A stretch of DNA of 64,000 nucleotides from NCBI GenBank assembly GCA_934772525.1, contig CAKVMI010000001.1, positions 248,001 through 312,000 on the forward strand. Direction: 5' to 3'. Shown here piece after piece: positions 49,609 to 58,535 of the stretch (positions are counted from its first letter, which is position 1; each line of letters opens with the position of its first letter). This stretch comes from an uncultured Clostridia bacterium. Its GTDB lineage: Bacteria; Bacillota; Clostridia; Christensenellales; UBA1242. The notes under the pieces were generated by a model. That model was not told where the DNA came from, searched no databases, and worked only from the letters and a program-made list of their open reading frames with translations. Both the position numbers and the translations under genes were made by a program.

Positions 49609-49885
49609 GGAGTAATTGTTTTTTAGAGAGTGTGTAGGGAAAATTTGCGTTTTTGGTTTGGTCGTTTTGTGGGGTTTGTGTAGGGAAATGCTTGATATTT
49701 TGGAGTTGTTTTTTGTAGGGTTTGTGTAGGGAAATGCTTGATATTTTGGGAATTGTTTTTTGTGGGGCGTGTGTAGGGAAAATTTGCGTTTTTGGAGTTG
49801 TTTTTTGTGGGGTGTGTGTAGGGAAATGCTTGATATTTTGGGAATTGTTTTTGTAGGGGCAGTGAGAAAAAATATTTAAGATTTT
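49609..49885. repeat. six tandem 46-bp repeats upstream of the giant gene
   Basis: Units start at 49609, 49655, 49702, 49748, 49794 and 49840 (46, 47, 46, 46, 46, 46 bp). Each has a T-rich start, a central GTGTAGGGA and one of two alternating 3' halves: AAAATTTGCGTTTTT (units 1, 4) or AAATGCTTGATATTTT (units 2, 3, 5). Unit 6 is degenerate. No spacers, so not a CRISPR array. Confidence 0.9.
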
Positions 49886-50048
49886 GGGCTTTGAATCGTT
49901 TGTTTTTTTTGTGGGGTGTGGAGTTGGTTTTAGTGGTGTGGAGTTTGGTGGTTGGAGTAGGAGTTTTTGTTTAGTTGGTGCGGGTTTTCGAATTTCGATT
50001 TCATCTTTGTGGGGTGAATTTGGGACAAGTGTAGTTGTATTATGAAGG

Positions 50049-50096
50049 TATGGCAAAGATATATGATTTGGTGCACCGTCATACATTTTTGCCATA
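50049..50096. repeat. 48-bp inverted-repeat element
   Basis: TATGGCAAA (50049-50057) and TTTGCCATA (50088-50096) are perfect inverted arms. Inside are ATGA (50063-50066) / TCAT (50079-50082) and a central palindrome GGTGCACC (50070-50077). There is no T tract, so it reads as a protein-binding or structural site rather than a terminator. Confidence 0.7.
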
Positions 50097-50925
50097 AAGT
50101 GGGAAAAATAATTCGTCTACTTTTAAACCCAGTAGGCGGGCTTAGTGGCTTTAATTAAAAACATTATTTGGTTTTTATTTGGGGCGGAAGTTTATGTAAT
50201 GTCAGATTGTAAATTGCTTAGAAATTGGACATAACGCAATTGATTTTTTAGTGGCTGAAAGTTATTGAATAAATGCTGGAAATTAAAGGCATTGCAGATA
50301 GATTTTGAGTTGTAAAAAATTATTAAAATCATTAAGTTGTTCAATGAAAATCATTAAGTAATTCAAGGTGGCTAAGAGTAATTTATGTTGTTGCAAGTGA
50401 CGAAAAAGATTTTTAGTTATGAAAGTTATTGCCAGTAATTGTGTGAAAGAGAAATTTTGAGAGTTTGAAAAAAACTGCGGGAAATTAAAGGCGATTGTGA
50501 GATTAAAGGCGGTTGTGAAATTGAAGACAATTACAAAAGATTATGTGATTGCGGGCGGTTTTGGACGTTTTTTAAGGTGGTTTAGTTTGATTTTAAAGCA
50601 ACTATAGGCGGTTAGTGTTGGCTAAATAAGTAGTAAGCGGTGACTAAATAGGCGTTTTGGTTGTGGCTAAAAAAACAATTTGCGGTGGCTAGAAAAACTG
50701 AAAGTTTTGGTAAACAGATTGTTAGGTTTAGTTGTGTTTTGTTATGAAAGTATAACAAATGTGGCATTTATTTAGGGTTTAACTATTGTTTTTAATATTT
50801 TTGATTGATTTTTTTGCTGAATTAGTGGCAAAAGTCCTATGTGTTGGGCTAATTGAAAAATTTGTGAAATTTATGCTGTATCCCTTTGTTATTCGGGCTT
50901 TTGGCGGTGTCATTTTAGGGATATC

Positions 50926-50967
50926 GTGACACAATTTTGTGCAAACAAATTTAATTAAAGGTATCTT
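50926..50967 (+). promoter_or_regulatory. shared 20-bp element and promoter of 50997
   Basis: GTGACACAATTTTGTGCAAA (50926-50945) is identical to 61588-61607. It contains the dyad CACAA-TT-TTGTG. TTGTGC (50937-50942) could act as -35 with TATCTT (50962-50967) as -10 at a 19-base spacer, the same geometry as at 61599-61629. It sits 30-71 bases before the ATG. Confidence 0.5.
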
Positions 50968-50996
50968 CAAAACGAAATAATTTTTAAGGAGTTTTT

Positions 50997-53228
50997 ATGA
51001 AAAATTTAAACGAAAAACTTGGGGCGAAACTTGATAGGACTAAGTTGTCGGCGGGGGCGGATGAAAGTGATTTGCTTTTTGAGTACAAAAGCGAGCCGAT
51101 AGAAAATCTTCCATACAATATTTTGAAGGCTGGCGAGAATGCTTGTAAAATTATCACATTTTGTGATAAAATTGGCAGTACTATGCGTGACGTAAGTTGC
51201 GGTTTAAGGGGTGTTATGTCTGACAAAGCAAAAGGTAAATCCGAAGAAAACGGCTCTATTTTGAATGACCTATGTGGGGCGGAGAAAAATAAAAGCAAGG
51301 GTAAATGTAGCGTAAGTAAAATGAGCGGTAGCGGTAAAATTGGCGTACAAAAAAGCGAAAGCGAGAAAAATGGTGGCGAAGGCGTGAAGGAAATTTCTCA
51401 AGGCGAAAGTATTGGCTTAAAAGAGCAAATAGCGAATGGGCAAAGTTTATGCGATGCTGAAGAAGTTGAACGTGAAAGCGTTAGACGAAAGGTTAGTGGT
51501 GTAAGTGATAGTGAAAATTTGGAGCGCGAAAGCGAGAAAAGCGGAAGCGGTAGGAAAAATCTTAGAGCGAATTTAAACAAAGATGTTGGCAATGGTAGTT
51601 ATTATAAAGCAAGTCATTTTAAAAATGATTTTTCGGGAAGTGTGACGGATGAGAAAGAGAATTTTCAAAACGTGAGCGCTGAAAATGAAAGCGGTAGGGC
51701 TGGTAGAGAAAAGTGCGTAAAGTTAAGTGACGCCGAAAAGAGAGAAATTAGAGAACTTGCACGGCTTAGGGTTGCCGAAATGCAAAAAATGGAAGAAGGT
51801 GTTCATCCAGTGTTTATGCGTGGGGCAACTCGGGTGCTATCCGACAAAGATAAAATTAGGCTTGAAAATGAATATGTAAAATTTGGTTTAAGAGCAAAAA
51901 ACGAGAATGCCGAAGCGGGCGAAGAAGTTAATTGTGGTAGCGAGAGTGCAAACCAAAATGGCGAAGGAGTCAAATTAAAGAGTAAATGTCCGATTGATTT
52001 TTTGGGGAATGGCAACAAAGGTGTGTCTTATAATTCTAAGCAAAAAAATCTAGATGATGGGTTTAGTTATGTTGGGTCTTCGCTCAAGGGATTGGATGAA
52101 TACGAGCAGGTTAGCAAGTGTATTTTGTGTAGTCCGAATGTGGCGTACGGCGAAAGCGTGGATGACGAGTACACAAAAAATGATTTGATTAGTTATGGTA
52201 GGCTGGTTTTTGATAATAGTGATAATGTAAATAAAAATTTAGATGGCGATCTTGAGCGGACCGGGAAGTTTTCTAATAAGAATTTGGACGGCAAAAAGGC
52301 TGGCGTTGGTAAATTAATGAGCCGAAGCGAAGAGAAAATCGGGGCGAATGTCAAAACGAGTGTGGATGAAAAACTTGGTGCTGGGCGAGTTGATAATAGC
52401 GGGTTTGAAAGTGAGAATGTTGGCAAATGCAAATCAAATGCTAACAAATTTAAAAGCAGTAGCGAAGACGGAAACAACGTGAATGTTTGCGGGGTTAGTA
52501 AAAGTGCAGTCGGAAATACAACTAGCGTTGGTGAAATGGTCGAAAATTCTCAGTTTGAGAGTTTTGTAGATAGAGACTTGGAACTTCAAGAAAAGTCTAA
52601 ACGCAAAAAGGGAAAGGCAAAGGCGTACATTGTTGGGGCTGGAGATGTGAACGATTGTTTCCCAGCTGGTAAATTTGACAATTTCGACCGTAAAATGGTT
52701 TTGAATGCTAGCGTGATTGGGCTGGATGAAGAATTTATCCCTATGGAAGTCAAAAACTGCGAACTTTTGAATATGCGACTAGATAAGCGTGATGTGAAGT
52801 TTTGGGGCGAGAAAGAATGGGCAAAATTTTTCATTAAGGTTGACCCATGTTTGAATATGTGCATTGATTATTGCGATAGGCTGGTTGAAAAAATGGTTAT
52901 GCTTGGCGGGTTTTCGACGGAGAGTATGGCGTACGGGTCGGCTGAAAATATGTTTAACGATATGATTGACTTGATTGAAAGGAAGAAAATGTACCTTAGA
53001 CTTAAAAAATTTGTTGACCGATTGAAAAAGGAATTGGATACGGTTGATGAGAAAATTATTGCGTATTTTGTGTTTGGCGAAAATACCAAAGACGAACTTT
53101 TGGAGATTATGAGTAGACGAACGGTTTATAGAAGGGCGTCTAAGATAATTAAAAAACTTGCCGATTTTTGTGTGGCTAGAGGGTATACCGCAAGTTGGCT
53201 ATATGAAAAGTTTGGTATGGTGGTGTAG
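50997..53228 (+). CDS. phage-type regulator: low-complexity protein with C-terminal helix-turn-helix
   Basis: 743 residues; AAGGAG 6 bases before the ATG. Residues about 1-530 are Gly/Ser/Glu/Lys/Asn-rich, disordered, with scattered short ordered pieces. The compact C-terminal part (about 540-743) ends in KKELDTVDEKIIAYFVFGE, then a helix-turn-helix around residues 690-725 with SRRTVYRRASKIIKKL (Ser706). This pattern resembles the sigma-region-4-like domain of phage late-gene activators of the ArpU/RinA kind, which sit before terminase genes in Firmicute phages (established for those families; assignment here is inference). The normal length of such regulators is about 130-200 residues, so the N-terminal 500 residues are an expansion. 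It may bind the shared element at 50926 and 61588. Confidence 0.75.
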   Translation: MKNLNEKLGAKLDRTKLSAGADESDLLFEYKSEPIENLPYNILKAGENACKIITFCDKIGSTMRDVSCGLRGVMSDKAKGKSEENGSILNDLCGAEKNKSKGKCSVSKMSGSGKIGVQKSESEKNGGEGVKEISQGESIGLKEQIANGQSLCDAEEVERESVRRKVSGVSDSENLERESEKSGSGRKNLRANLNKDVGNGSYYKASHFKNDFSGSVTDEKENFQNVSAENESGRAGREKCVKLSDAEKREIRELARLRVAEMQKMEEGVHPVFMRGATRVLSDKDKIRLENEYVKFGLRAKNENAEAGEEVNCGSESANQNGEGVKLKSKCPIDFLGNGNKGVSYNSKQKNLDDGFSYVGSSLKGLDEYEQVSKCILCSPNVAYGESVDDEYTKNDLISYGRLVFDNSDNVNKNLDGDLERTGKFSNKNLDGKKAGVGKLMSRSEEKIGANVKTSVDEKLGAGRVDNSGFESENVGKCKSNANKFKSSSEDGNNVNVCGVSKSAVGNTTSVGEMVENSQFESFVDRDLELQEKSKRKKGKAKAYIVGAGDVNDCFPAGKFDNFDRKMVLNASVIGLDEEFIPMEVKNCELLNMRLDKRDVKFWGEKEWAKFFIKVDPCLNMCIDYCDRLVEKMVMLGGFSTESMAYGSAENMFNDMIDLIERKKMYLRLKKFVDRLKKELDTVDEKIIAYFVFGENTKDELLEIMSRRTVYRRASKIIKKLADFCVARGYTASWLYEKFGMVV

Positions 53229-53867
53229 GTTTTTTGGGAAAACATTATCATCGTAAATTGGGCGGGTGAGATTAGTTTGGATAATAGGTGCTCCGCATGG
53301 TAGTTGAGTATTGGAAAAGTGATAGGTGACAATAGTCAATACATGATAGGCAAATTAGAAATTGACTGCGTGGGAATTGGAAAAGCGGAAACCTAGAATG
53401 TGGGGGGTATTTCGGAGTTAAGGCGTGAAAAAATTCCCCACGAATGAGTTGGTTATGATGTAGAAACTTGATGCCCGGGCTTTAGTTTGCAACATAGAAT
53501 AATTTGTGTAAGGGATAATGACAAAATGGTATAGAAATAAAGAAAGAACGCTGGAAAGGTTTAGTCCAGCGTTCAAAAATTTTGTGGTTATTTTGGTTTG
53601 GTAGTTTTTTGTGGTTGGTGAGAGTTTAAGTTTTGCTATTGTTTTAGGGTTGGAGATTGACTTGGGTTTATAAAATATCTTAATTTATTGAATATCTTGT
53701 TTATTGGTTTATTGGATTAGAGGATTTTTGGTTTGACTATTTATTGGGAGTATAGATTGTACGAATTAATCAAATTTTGGTTCAGTTGTTTTTTGGGGTT
53801 AGTGAGAGTTTAAGTTTTGTGGGAGTTTAAGTTTTGCTATTATTTTGGGGTTGGGGATTGACTTGGG
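53229..53867. other. spacer between convergent genes, with repeats and terminator
   Basis: No supported gene. Contains a weak GTGGGG/CCCCAC hairpin (53400-53441), the terminator at 53546-53574, and a direct repeat (53617-53670 with 53802-53870) that reaches the stop codon of the minus-strand gene. Confidence 0.6.
53546..53574 (-). terminator. intrinsic terminator for 53868-55916
   Basis: GAACGCTGGA (53546-53555) and TCCAGCGTTC (53565-53574) pair perfectly over 10 bp around a 9-base loop. On the minus strand it is followed by TTTCTTTATTTC. On the plus strand AAAAATTTT follows, so it is weaker for 50997-53228, about 320 bases upstream. Confidence 0.75.
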
Positions 53868-53870
53868 TTA
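53617..53870. repeat. direct repeat next to the 3' end of 53868-55916
   Basis: Copy 1 (53617-53670) and copy 2 (53802-53870) share GTGAGAGTTTAAGTTTTG, then CTATT-TTTTGGGGTTGG-like sequence, then GACTTGGGTT. Copy 2 has an extra internal GAGTTTAAGTTTTG and includes the stop codon of the minus-strand gene. The spacer may have grown by duplication of this gene end. Confidence 0.8.
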
Positions 53871-55916
53871 GCGACTATTTCGGCGGGGCGGGTTATGTAA
53901 ATTAGTTCGGGGAGAATCTGCTTTTCCTAAAGAAAAATTTATTGTTGGGCTTATAGAAAAGTCTTCTGCAAACTCGTATCCGTCGTCAATATTTATTTTG
54001 GGAAATTTTGGTTTTGAGAGTATATCTCTATTTTCTAGATTTTCCACTTTGTTTGTTATGTTTTCATAATAATCGGAGTAGGAATTTTCTAGGTTTATCT
54101 CGGGTGGAAGGCTGGAATTGCCATGTGAATTTTGCTTTTTTATGCAGTCGGGGTCTAGTGGGTCCTCGCCAAGTAACGAAAGGCGGGGAGCGGTTGAATT
54201 TTTATAAAAAATGGTTGGGTCGGTAAAATTTGATGATTTTGCCGATTTTTTACTAAAATTTTGCGACATTTTGCTATTTTTTTGGAAATTTTGCGATTTT
54301 TCGTAAGAATTATCTAAATTTTTTGATAAAAACTTTGAGTTTGTGTTTTGTGATTGGCTTTGGCTTGTGTTAGAAAAAAGATTTTTGTTAGGGGTCGAAT
54401 TATCTATATAGTTTGAATTGGGGTTAATTTTATAGTTTGATGCGGGGGAATTGTAATTTGATTTGGGGTCTATTATGGGGTAGGAGTTATTTGTGCTTTC
54501 GGCTGAATTTTCGGGAGTGAGTTCGGACGAGGTTTCAAGCGTCGTGGAAAATTTTACAAAGGGGTCAATTTTTGATGAGAACCTGACTTTTTTGCGGTTT
54601 GGTTTACTGGGACTAGTAGTGTCATTAAATTCGGGTATTAAGTCTTCGTCTGTTGGGAAATTTGCTTCTGAATTTGCAAAATCTTGAACCAAATCGGCAT
54701 TTTTTCGTGGTTTTTTGATTAAAAGTGCAAAAATTACAATCACTGGAATGATAAATAGTAGGGCGATGACCCACTTTAGTGCGGGCGAAACTGAAAGGTT
54801 TAATGACGGGTTTATGTTGGTGTCGGCGGTTGGTGTGGTGTCGGTGTTTTCGGTTTTGCTTGCTTCAGGTGTTGTTGGAGTTTTGTTCGTGCGGGTAAGT
54901 TCGGTAAGTGGGGCGGACAAAATTCCACGCTCGGAATAAATGTAGCCTAAAACCGTTTTGGTGTCTGAAATGTTGTATTCGACGTAGTACCAAGTGTTTG
55001 TTGTGCCATCCGTTGGTGTGTCGCCAGAGATTGAGCCGATGTAAATTATTCCGCTTGTGGACTGCGGGATTATACGAATTTTGTTGTCGGCAATACTTGG
55101 GGTGGAGCGAATATAGGTTCCAGCATCGGGATACATTTTGAGAGTAATTCCGCTTTGGGTGGTAGTTATGGTTGAAAAGTCGGCAGAAAGACTTGAAGAC
55201 AAGCAATAGCCTTCGGTTTCTCCGTAGCGAACAAAAAAGCCATCGGCACCGCTATCCAATTTGCACGAATTTAGAATTTCGACGTAGTAAGTTTTTGGAA
55301 GGAGAAAATAGATGTTTGCTAGGTTTTGCGGGTCGTCGGTGGTGGTTTTGTAGAGTGGAGTGGTGGATAAAATTTCCTTGGTTTGGTAACTTCCGTTATT
55401 TGTTGTAGTGAAAGATGCTTGTGCGTAGGTGGTGGGCTTGGTGGCGGAAGCGAAAATACAGTTGTTTGGCTTTTCATTATATGAATAATTTGTAGTGATA
55501 TGTGTGTCTTCAGTTAAAAAGCATAGTACGGGTTTTGGGGTAACGTTAGTGGAAGAGCGGAGTGCGAGATTTGGGTTTATGTTGGTGGAAGAGCAAAGTG
55601 CTGGGTTACATGTGGCTTGGGCGGAAGAGTAGAGTGTTGGGCTTTGGGTATTTTCGGCGGGACAAAAGAATGTTTGGCTGGTACAGGTTTTTATAAAAGG
55701 CGAATGATGGGATGCGTTTGCATTTGCCTTGGTGGAAGTTGGTGTGGAGCTTTTGGTGAATTTAGTTTGGGTTTGAGTTATTTCGTGAGTGCTTGGTGAC
55801 AATCTGACCACTCCAGCGAGCATCAGTTTTTTGAAAAATAGGCTTGAAAAGATTACTAGGAGCGAGAAAAATATTAGCAGAATAAAGAATAGAAAATTTG
55901 AAGAGAGTTTTTTCAT
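53868..55916 (-). CDS. two-pass membrane protein with SH3-like domain and long disordered tail
   Basis: 682 residues; AAGGAAGG about 8 bases before the ATG. Order: hydrophobic anchor (about 5-36); a Thr/Ser/Pro/Asn-rich stretch with several Cys (about 40-190) holding repeats of the form CSSTNINPNLALRSSTNVTPKP; an SH3-like region (about 205-330, with GADGFFVRYGETEGYCLSS then YIRSTPSIADNKIRII and TWYYVEYN...LGYIYSERG); a second membrane segment (about 378-400); and a charged, Asn/Ser-rich cytoplasmic tail of about 280 residues. No catalytic residues are visible. The plan matches 9379-11589 (anchor, SH3, membrane segment, low-complexity tail). It lies inside the phage-like block on the opposite strand, so it may be a host envelope gene or a cargo gene. 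Confidence 0.78.
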   Translation of the reverse strand: MKKLSSNFLFFILLIFFSLLVIFSSLFFKKLMLAGVVRLSPSTHEITQTQTKFTKSSTPTSTKANANASHHSPFIKTCTSQTFFCPAENTQSPTLYSSAQATCNPALCSSTNINPNLALRSSTNVTPKPVLCFLTEDTHITTNYSYNEKPNNCIFASATKPTTYAQASFTTTNNGSYQTKEILSTTPLYKTTTDDPQNLANIYFLLPKTYYVEILNSCKLDSGADGFFVRYGETEGYCLSSSLSADFSTITTTQSGITLKMYPDAGTYIRSTPSIADNKIRIIPQSTSGIIYIGSISGDTPTDGTTNTWYYVEYNISDTKTVLGYIYSERGILSAPLTELTRTNKTPTTPEASKTENTDTTPTADTNINPSLNLSVSPALKWVIALLFIIPVIVIFALLIKKPRKNADLVQDFANSEANFPTDEDLIPEFNDTTSPSKPNRKKVRFSSKIDPFVKFSTTLETSSELTPENSAESTNNSYPIIDPKSNYNSPASNYKINPNSNYIDNSTPNKNLFSNTSQSQSQNTNSKFLSKNLDNSYEKSQNFQKNSKMSQNFSKKSAKSSNFTDPTIFYKNSTAPRLSLLGEDPLDPDCIKKQNSHGNSSLPPEINLENSYSDYYENITNKVENLENRDILSKPKFPKINIDDGYEFAEDFSISPTINFSLGKADSPRTNLHNPPRRNSR

Positions 55917-55940
55917 TGTTTTACCTTCCTTTTTGTAGGT

Positions 55941-56028
55941 TGTTAGTTTAGTTTAGTTTTACCTTGTTTAGTTAAGTTTGGTTAAGTTAAGTCAAGTTAA
56001 GTTTGGTTAAGTTAAGTTAAGTTTGGTG
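55941..56028. repeat. short-period GTTAAGTTTGGTTAAGTTAA repeat
   Basis: Irregular tandem array of GTTAA, GTTTA and GTTTGGTTAA modules with 5- and 10-bp sub-periods, lying in the upstream region of the minus-strand gene 53868-55916. Confidence 0.8.
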
Positions 56029-56450
56029 TTGTTAGTTTTAAAAGAACAACTAAAAGTGATGGATTAAATATAAGTAAGTTACGAATATATTTGGGTAAAA
56101 GCAGTGGATGTATTAACTATAAATAGTGATGGGCTTGGTAGAAATGGTAGTATTAATTAAGGTAATGTGGTTTTTGTGGGATAATGTTTGGGGCTCGCTT
56201 AGTTAAGTTTTGAAAAGTTGTAAGTGGTAGAGTTTTGTTTAAGGGGGTTTATATTTTAAGGTGATGTGGTTCGGGTTAAGGTTATGGGCGGGTTTAGTGT
56301 GTTTCGGTGACAATTAGTAGATTGGTTAGGTTTCAAGTAGCAGTCAGCCCCATTAAAAATGGTGAATTAATTAAACAAAAAGCGGTGATTAAATTTTGTA
56401 ATCTAATTATATAGAATTTTTGCCAAATTTACATTTCGTAATAATAGACA

Positions 56451-56460
56451 TTTTGTCGAA
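56451..56460 (+). promoter_or_regulatory. single TTTTGTCGAA box (candidate Spo0A box)
   Basis: Same 10-mer as the pair at 8024 and 8044 on the other strand. It lies about 355 bases before the terminase start. TATAAA at 56471 is too close for a normal -35/-10 pairing with it. Single copy, so chance is possible. Confidence 0.3.
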
Positions 56461-56813
56461 GAAAGGTGTTTATAAAAAATAAAATAGGGTCGTGTGTTTT
56501 TTTTGTGGTGAAAAATATAGATACCTTTAGGAATTTGAGTGTGGATAAATTTAAATATTCTTTGGGCTATACGGGTAAAAGTTTTTTAAGCTGGCTGGGG
56601 GTTCCAGTGGTGGTTGCTTTTTGATATGGCTAGCGGGTAGAGAGCGGTTGCAAAATATAGACAATATATCAATATAGAACAATATATAAATTTAGATAAA
56701 GGGTGGGCTGAGAATAAAGAAAGTGAAAGTGGGAGTAAATTGAGAATATAGTAAAAAACAAAGGAGAATTTGAGAAAAATTAAATAAGATTTTAAATTTT
56801 AATGGAGAACATT

Positions 56814-58535
56814 ATGAATAAAAATTTTAATATAGAAAATAAAGATTTAAATATAGAAAATAAAGATTTAAATATAGAAAATAAAGATTTAAATATAGAA
56901 AATGAAAATTTAAATATAGAAAATAAAGATTTAAATATAGAAAATGAAAATTTAAAAATAGAAAATAAAAACATTAAGGTAAAAAATAAAAGGGGTCAAA
57001 AGCAGAATGAGAAAATCACGAAAAATGCGGGGAATGGTTTAGAAAAAGACGGAAAGAGTGAAGGTGGAAGTCAAATTAATATTGGAAATATAAAGAGCGG
57101 GCTTGAGCGTTTGGCGCTTTTTTGTGGGGAGATTAAAAGGCGAAGGGGGCTTTCTATATATGGATATAATGTGGGAAACGTGGTTCACAAAAAGCAAATT
57201 GAGTTTCATAAAAGCGAAAAGCGTGTTAGGTTTGTGTTTGGCGGAAACCGAACGGGCAAGACGGAGTGCGGGGCGGTGGAATGCGTGTATATGGCTCGGG
57301 GTATTCATCCATTTCGAAAAAACAAACCAAAAACCGAAGGCTGGGTGGTGTCGCTATCTACTAGAGTTCAAAAGGACGTTGCACAAAAAAAGATTTTAAA
57401 ATTTTTGGACCCTGAGTGGATTGCTGGAATTGTGATGCAGTCGGGGAGTTCGGCGAGTCCCGAAAATGGGGTAATTGAGCGAATTTTGGTGAAAAATGTA
57501 TCGGGCGAGATTTCGACCATTGGGTTTAAGTCGGTTGAAGAAGGTCGAGATAAATTTCAAGGGGCGAGTTTAGATTATGTTTGGTTTGACGAAGAACCAC
57601 CCGAAGATGTGTATGTTGAGTGTGTGATGAGAGTTTTGGATAAGTGCGGGGATATTTTTTGCACGATGACGCCACTATCTGGTCATACCTTTGTGTACGA
57701 TAAAATTTATTTGAACGAAAGTAACGACAATGAGATTTTTTACACCTTCTTTTCGTGGGCGGATAACCCATTTTTGAGTGGAAAAGAAATTGAGAGATTA
57801 AAGTCGGTTATGAGCGACGACGAGTTGGAGGCTCGTGAGTTTGGGCGGTTTATGATAAATTCGGGACGGCTTGTGTATCCAGAATTTGACGAGAACGAAA
57901 ATGTGATTGACCCGTTTGAAATTCCTCGTGAGTGGCAAGACACGATTTCGATTGACCCTGGGCTAAATAACCCGCTTTCGGCACACTGGTATGCGGTTGA
58001 CCCGTACACTGGAAATATTTATGTTGTGGCGGAGCATTTTGAGAAGGGGCGTGCGGTAGATTATCATGCAGAGATGATTAAGACCATCTCGGAGCGGTTA
58101 GATTGGAAGAAAAATTGTTTTGGCGGGGTTGATGCATTGATTGATAGTGCGGCAAACCAAACGACGCTAAATAACCCGAAGTCGGTGACTCAGTTATTTA
58201 GGGAGTTTGGAATTTTTGTAAATCCTAAGGTAAATAAAGAGATTTTTGCTGGCATCAATAGAATTAAAAGGCTACTAAAAGACAGTAACGGCAATAGACA
58301 TTTATTTATTTTTAGGACGTGCGTAAATATGATTAGAGAGATTAAAGGTTATAGGTGGGGAAAGGCTGATTTGCCGGTGAAGGTAGATGACCACTCTATG
58401 GATGAACTTAGATATTTTGTAAATCATCATGTATTTTTGCATCCAGAAATTGTTGAACCTAAAACTGAAATACAAAAAGATAAAGAAAAATTGTGTAGAC
58501 AAAATAATGGTTTAAATTTTAGTAGAAGATTTTAA
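56814..58535 (+). CDS. terL: phage terminase large subunit with repeat-expanded N-terminus
   Basis: 573 residues from ATG 56814. GGAG at 56804-56807 is its ribosome site and lies within codons that follow an upstream in-frame ATG (56802), so the later start is preferred. ATPase motifs: Walker A GGNRTGKT (143-150), Walker B VWFDEE with D259-E260, coupling motif CTMTP. Nuclease acidic residues: D381 in ISIDPG, D444 in LIDSAAN, and D525/D526/D530 in DDHSMDELRYF. All are present, so it should be an active packaging motor (ATP-driven DNA translocation and headful or site cleavage). The first 54 residues are seven copies of a 7-residue NIENKDL-type repeat, followed by a Lys/Asn-rich linker to about residue 85. 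This is not part of normal TerL. The closest genes expected nearby (small terminase before it) are not in place. Confidence 0.93.
   Translation: MNKNFNIENKDLNIENKDLNIENKDLNIENENLNIENKDLNIENENLKIENKNIKVKNKRGQKQNEKITKNAGNGLEKDGKSEGGSQINIGNIKSGLERLALFCGEIKRRRGLSIYGYNVGNVVHKKQIEFHKSEKRVRFVFGGNRTGKTECGAVECVYMARGIHPFRKNKPKTEGWVVSLSTRVQKDVAQKKILKFLDPEWIAGIVMQSGSSASPENGVIERILVKNVSGEISTIGFKSVEEGRDKFQGASLDYVWFDEEPPEDVYVECVMRVLDKCGDIFCTMTPLSGHTFVYDKIYLNESNDNEIFYTFFSWADNPFLSGKEIERLKSVMSDDELEAREFGRFMINSGRLVYPEFDENENVIDPFEIPREWQDTISIDPGLNNPLSAHWYAVDPYTGNIYVVAEHFEKGRAVDYHAEMIKTISERLDWKKNCFGGVDALIDSAANQTTLNNPKSVTQLFREFGIFVNPKVNKEIFAGINRIKRLLKDSNGNRHLFIFRTCVNMIREIKGYRWGKADLPVKVDDHSMDELRYFVNHHVFLHPEIVEPKTEIQKDKEKLCRQNNGLNFSRRF
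56829..56975 (+). repeat. 21-bp tandem repeat, seven copies, coding for NIENKDL
   Basis: Seven in-frame 21-bp units at the 5' end of the terminase gene: three NIENKDL, then NIENENL, NIENKDL, NIENENL, KIENKNI. Hydrophobic residues sit 2 and 5 apart, which does not fit a canonical coiled coil. Copy changes would alter protein length without frameshift. Confidence 0.92.

Larger units (their letters stand above)
49305..50996. other. 1.7-kb non-coding region with promoter elements and repeats
   Basis: No supported gene. From left: leader of the giant gene; AT-alternating segment with divergent promoter-like elements (49467-49515); six 46-bp tandem repeats (49609-49885); a G/T-rich, C-poor plus strand to about 49990; an inverted-repeat element (50049-50096); degenerate short repeats (AAATTAAAGGCGATTGTGA-like at 50469-50535; GCGGTGGCTAAA-like at 50595-50695); and the 20-bp element shared with 61588 (50926-50945). 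Confidence 0.6.
55917..56813. other. spacer between divergent genes
   Basis: About 900 bases with no supported gene. The left part is short-period repeat (55941-56028). A TTTTGTCGAA box is at 56451-56460. AATATAGA-like AT repeats at 56655-56695 resemble the repeat that opens the terminase gene. No well-formed promoter for either gene was found. A second AAGGAG at 56760-56765 has no start codon at proper distance. Confidence 0.55.

Noticed and set aside
49609..49885. CRISPR-like array
   Set aside because: The 46-bp units are directly adjacent with no unique spacers, and no cas gene is present in the window.
49550..50095. 181-codon minus-strand ORF (MAKMYDGAPNHI...)
   Set aside because: No ribosome site, starts within an inverted repeat, and runs through six 46-bp repeats. 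Since 46 is not a multiple of 3, an open frame there reflects the A/C-rich strand having few stop codons, not coding.
51000..53330. Minus-strand ORFs opposite the 50997 gene
   Set aside because: Ser/Phe/Leu-rich shadows of a low-complexity plus-strand gene that has a strong ribosome site and a recognisable C-terminal domain.
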